Below are positions 62,589 to 64,000 of a stretch of 64,000 nt of DNA, one piece after another. The stretch is taken from contig DBOM01000062.1 of NCBI GenBank assembly GCA_002299965.1, positions 16,977 to 80,976 on the forward strand, in the 5' to 3' direction. The notes beneath the pieces were generated by a model. The model saw only the letters and a list, made by a program, of their open reading frames with translations, ran no database searches and was not told where the DNA came from. Each line of letters begins with the position of its first letter. The stretch's first letter is position 1. Source of the stretch: Caldiserica bacterium UBA646 (lineage in GTDB: Bacteria > Caldisericota > Caldisericia > Caldisericales > Caldisericaceae). Position numbers and translations under genes: made by a program.

Positions 62589-64000
62589 TTATAAATTCGT
62601 CCCAGGAAAATTCTTATTAAGCGCTTTGCTAAACCTATCTATTACTCGCTTTTTTCCGAGTATGAGCATAATTTTTGTAAGCTCCGGACCATTCTTGGAC
62701 CCAATAAGAGCAACTCGCATTGGATGATATATTTTTTTCCCGGAAAGATTAAGCACAGTTTTCAATTCATTTATAAAGTTATCCAGTGCTTTTTCTGTAA
62801 ACTCGATATCTTGCAATTTTTCAATTAGGTATGAAAATACTATTTTATTTTCTTCCTGCTTAAGTATTCTTTGCTCTTTTTCGGTTTTGATGAGGTCAAT
62901 CTCTTCAAAAAAAGGAGTAGCAAATTTTGTTATGTCACTGATGGTTTCCATATTGCCTTTTACTGCGTTGACTATATTTAATAATTTCTCAGAGCAGTTG
63001 CTGCCTTCTTTGATCCATTTTTTCTCTATCATAAAGGGAAGAGCAAGCCTGCAAAGTCTTTCATCGTCGGCCTTTGAAATATAATGATGGTTCATCCATT
63101 TAAGTTTATCAATATCAAATATAGCAGGGGCTTTGTTAACGCTTTCAAGGGTAAATAGGTTAATAAGTTCTTCTTTTGTAAAGAACTCTCTGTCATCTTT
63201 AGAAGACCATCCGAGAAGAACAAGGTAGTTAAAGAGAGCTTCGGGAAGGAAACCCATCTCTCTGTACTGGCCTACTGAAGTAGCACCATGTCTTTTACTG
63301 AGCTTTGTTCTATCCGGTGCTAATATAAGGGAGATGTGAGCAAATTGAGGCGGAGGGAAGTTCAGTGCATTAAAGATGAACAGCTGTTTGGGGGTATTAG
63401 AGAGGTGTTCTTCTGCTCTTATAATGTGAGTGATTTTCATTAGAGCATCATCAATAACCGTAGCATAGTTATATACGGGGATGCCGTTCTCTCTTCTTAT
63501 GACAAAATCTTTAAACTCATTGGAATTAAAGGTTACATTGCCACGTACTAAATCATTGACTATTATTTCTTTATCCTTTTCCACTCTAAAAACTATTGCA
63601 GGTTTAAGGTTTTTGTTTTTGAAAGCATTTCTTAGCTGTTCTGTTTCTTTTTCCTTTAGGTCTCTGTAGCTAAACTTTTTACCTTCTTTTTCATAACTGT
63701 CTCTTAAGCTGTGTATCTCTTCTTCTGTGTAGTATAGCTCATATGCTTTTTCTTCGCTAAGAAGGATATCGATGTAATGATTATAGAGGTCCATTCTTTC
63801 AGTTTGTTTGTATGGGCAGTAGTCTCCTCCTTTGAGATATCCTTCGTCCCAGTCTATGCCAAGCCACCGGATATCATTAAGCATAGTATTTATTGCTTCA
63901 TCGGTTGAACGTTTTCTATCTGTATCATCCAATCTCATAATTAATACACCGTTATTGTGCCTTGCAAATAGATAATTGAATAGAGCTGATCTTGCATTGC
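62589..64000 (-). CDS. gltX: Glutamyl-tRNA synthetase, 5' end cut by window
   Basis: The frame runs open to the right edge, giving about 470 visible residues of a roughly 480-500-residue enzyme. The visible start reads NARSALFNYLFARHNNG, the part right after the HIGH motif, and MRLDDTDRKRST follows. KLSKRHGATSV near the middle is the KMSKS-type loop. The C-terminal helical anticodon-binding domain is complete. An internal ATG at 63938 is not the true start, since the frame continues upstream with conserved sequence. Confidence 0.95.
   Translation of the reverse strand, partial: NARSALFNYLFARHNNGVLIMRLDDTDRKRSTDEAINTMLNDIRWLGIDWDEGYLKGGDYCPYKQTERMDLYNHYIDILLSEEKAYELYYTEEEIHSLRDSYEKEGKKFSYRDLKEKETEQLRNAFKNKNLKPAIVFRVEKDKEIIVNDLVRGNVTFNSNEFKDFVIRRENGIPVYNYATVIDDALMKITHIIRAEEHLSNTPKQLFIFNALNFPPPQFAHISLILAPDRTKLSKRHGATSVGQYREMGFLPEALFNYLVLLGWSSKDDREFFTKEELINLFTLESVNKAPAIFDIDKLKWMNHHYISKADDERLCRLALPFMIEKKWIKEGSNCSEKLLNIVNAVKGNMETISDITKFATPFFEEIDLIKTEKEQRILKQEENKIVFSYLIEKLQDIEFTEKALDNFINELKTVLNLSGKKIYHPMRVALIGSKNGPELTKIMLILGKKRVIDRFSKALNKNFPGTNL

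Noticed and set aside
1..64000. CRISPR arrays, insertion sequences, prophage or integrase genes
   Set aside because: I saw no regularly spaced repeats, transposase motifs or attachment-like repeats in the window.

Overview
The window is a stretch of an AT-rich bacterial chromosome, read as an anaerobe. Supporting signs are a six-gene Rnf electron-transport operon, a molybdenum hydroxylase, a NrdG2-type radical-SAM activase, S-layer-homology (SLH) domains with no lipoprotein anchor, strong GGAGG ribosome sites and TTGACT/TATAAT-type promoters. Which phylum it belongs to cannot be settled by eye. A low-GC anaerobic lineage such as Caldisericota, Thermotogota, Dictyoglomota or a clostridial relative would fit. 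Both window edges cut a gene: the molybdenum hydroxylase large subunit on the left and gltX on the right.

Region 1 (1-8208, minus strand) looks like a purine or nucleobase catabolic cluster. Reading from its promoter end it holds an NCS2 nucleobase permease, two small membrane proteins of unknown function, a promoter with a pseudoknot-like leader, an AllG/YlbE-like DUF1116 protein, a double-domain cyclase-family hydrolase, an intrinsic terminator, and the FAD, [2Fe-2S] and molybdopterin subunits of a xanthine-dehydrogenase-type enzyme. The permease leader and the DUF1116 leader both look structured. Region 2 (8609-9848, plus) is a two-gene DRTGG / HATPase-DRTGG signalling module with its own promoter.

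Region 3 (10032-21093, minus) may be one long transcription unit from a good promoter at 21142-21169: PPC/DUF296 protein, valS, folC, a zinc-ribbon membrane protein, rnfC-D-G-E-A-B, and a large membrane protein with a charged linker and a PIN-like C-terminus. The RnfB here is only 99 residues and lacks the usual ferredoxin half.

Region 4 (21252-39513, plus) starts with tRNA(CAU), a C4 zinc-ribbon coiled-coil gene and RNase P RNA. It continues into a complete, tightly overlapping division/cell-wall cluster: rsmH, ftsL, a class B PBP, murE, murF, mraY, murD, ftsW, murG, murC, murB, ddl, a divergent ftsQ, ftsA, ftsZ and a HlyD-like protein. No mraZ precedes rsmH.

Region 5 (39519-46976, plus) is an ECF sigma / putative anti-sigma pair with a recognisable ECF-type promoter. 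It is followed by an oligopeptide ABC importer whose binding protein carries three SLH domains. Region 6 (47006-53970) has a metallophosphoesterase on plus, convergent with a minus operon pth-mfd-mazG-UPF0104; the MazG protein has a dead dual-specificity-phosphatase domain at its N-terminus. A symmetric divergent promoter at 53943-53992 drives pth-mfd one way and region 7 the other. Region 7 (54105-64000) holds a radical-SAM activase, a repeat-bearing GerMN protein, an amidohydrolase, a DnaB-like ATPase, archaeal-type phosphoglycerate mutase, a CinA-like protein, a TPR-CofE-like fusion and gltX on the opposite strand.

The strongest candidates for something undescribed are the leader RNA and degenerate duplicated hydrolase in region 1, the short RnfB with its PIN-like neighbour, the phosphatase-MazG fusion, the TPR-CofE fusion and the symmetric divergent promoter.
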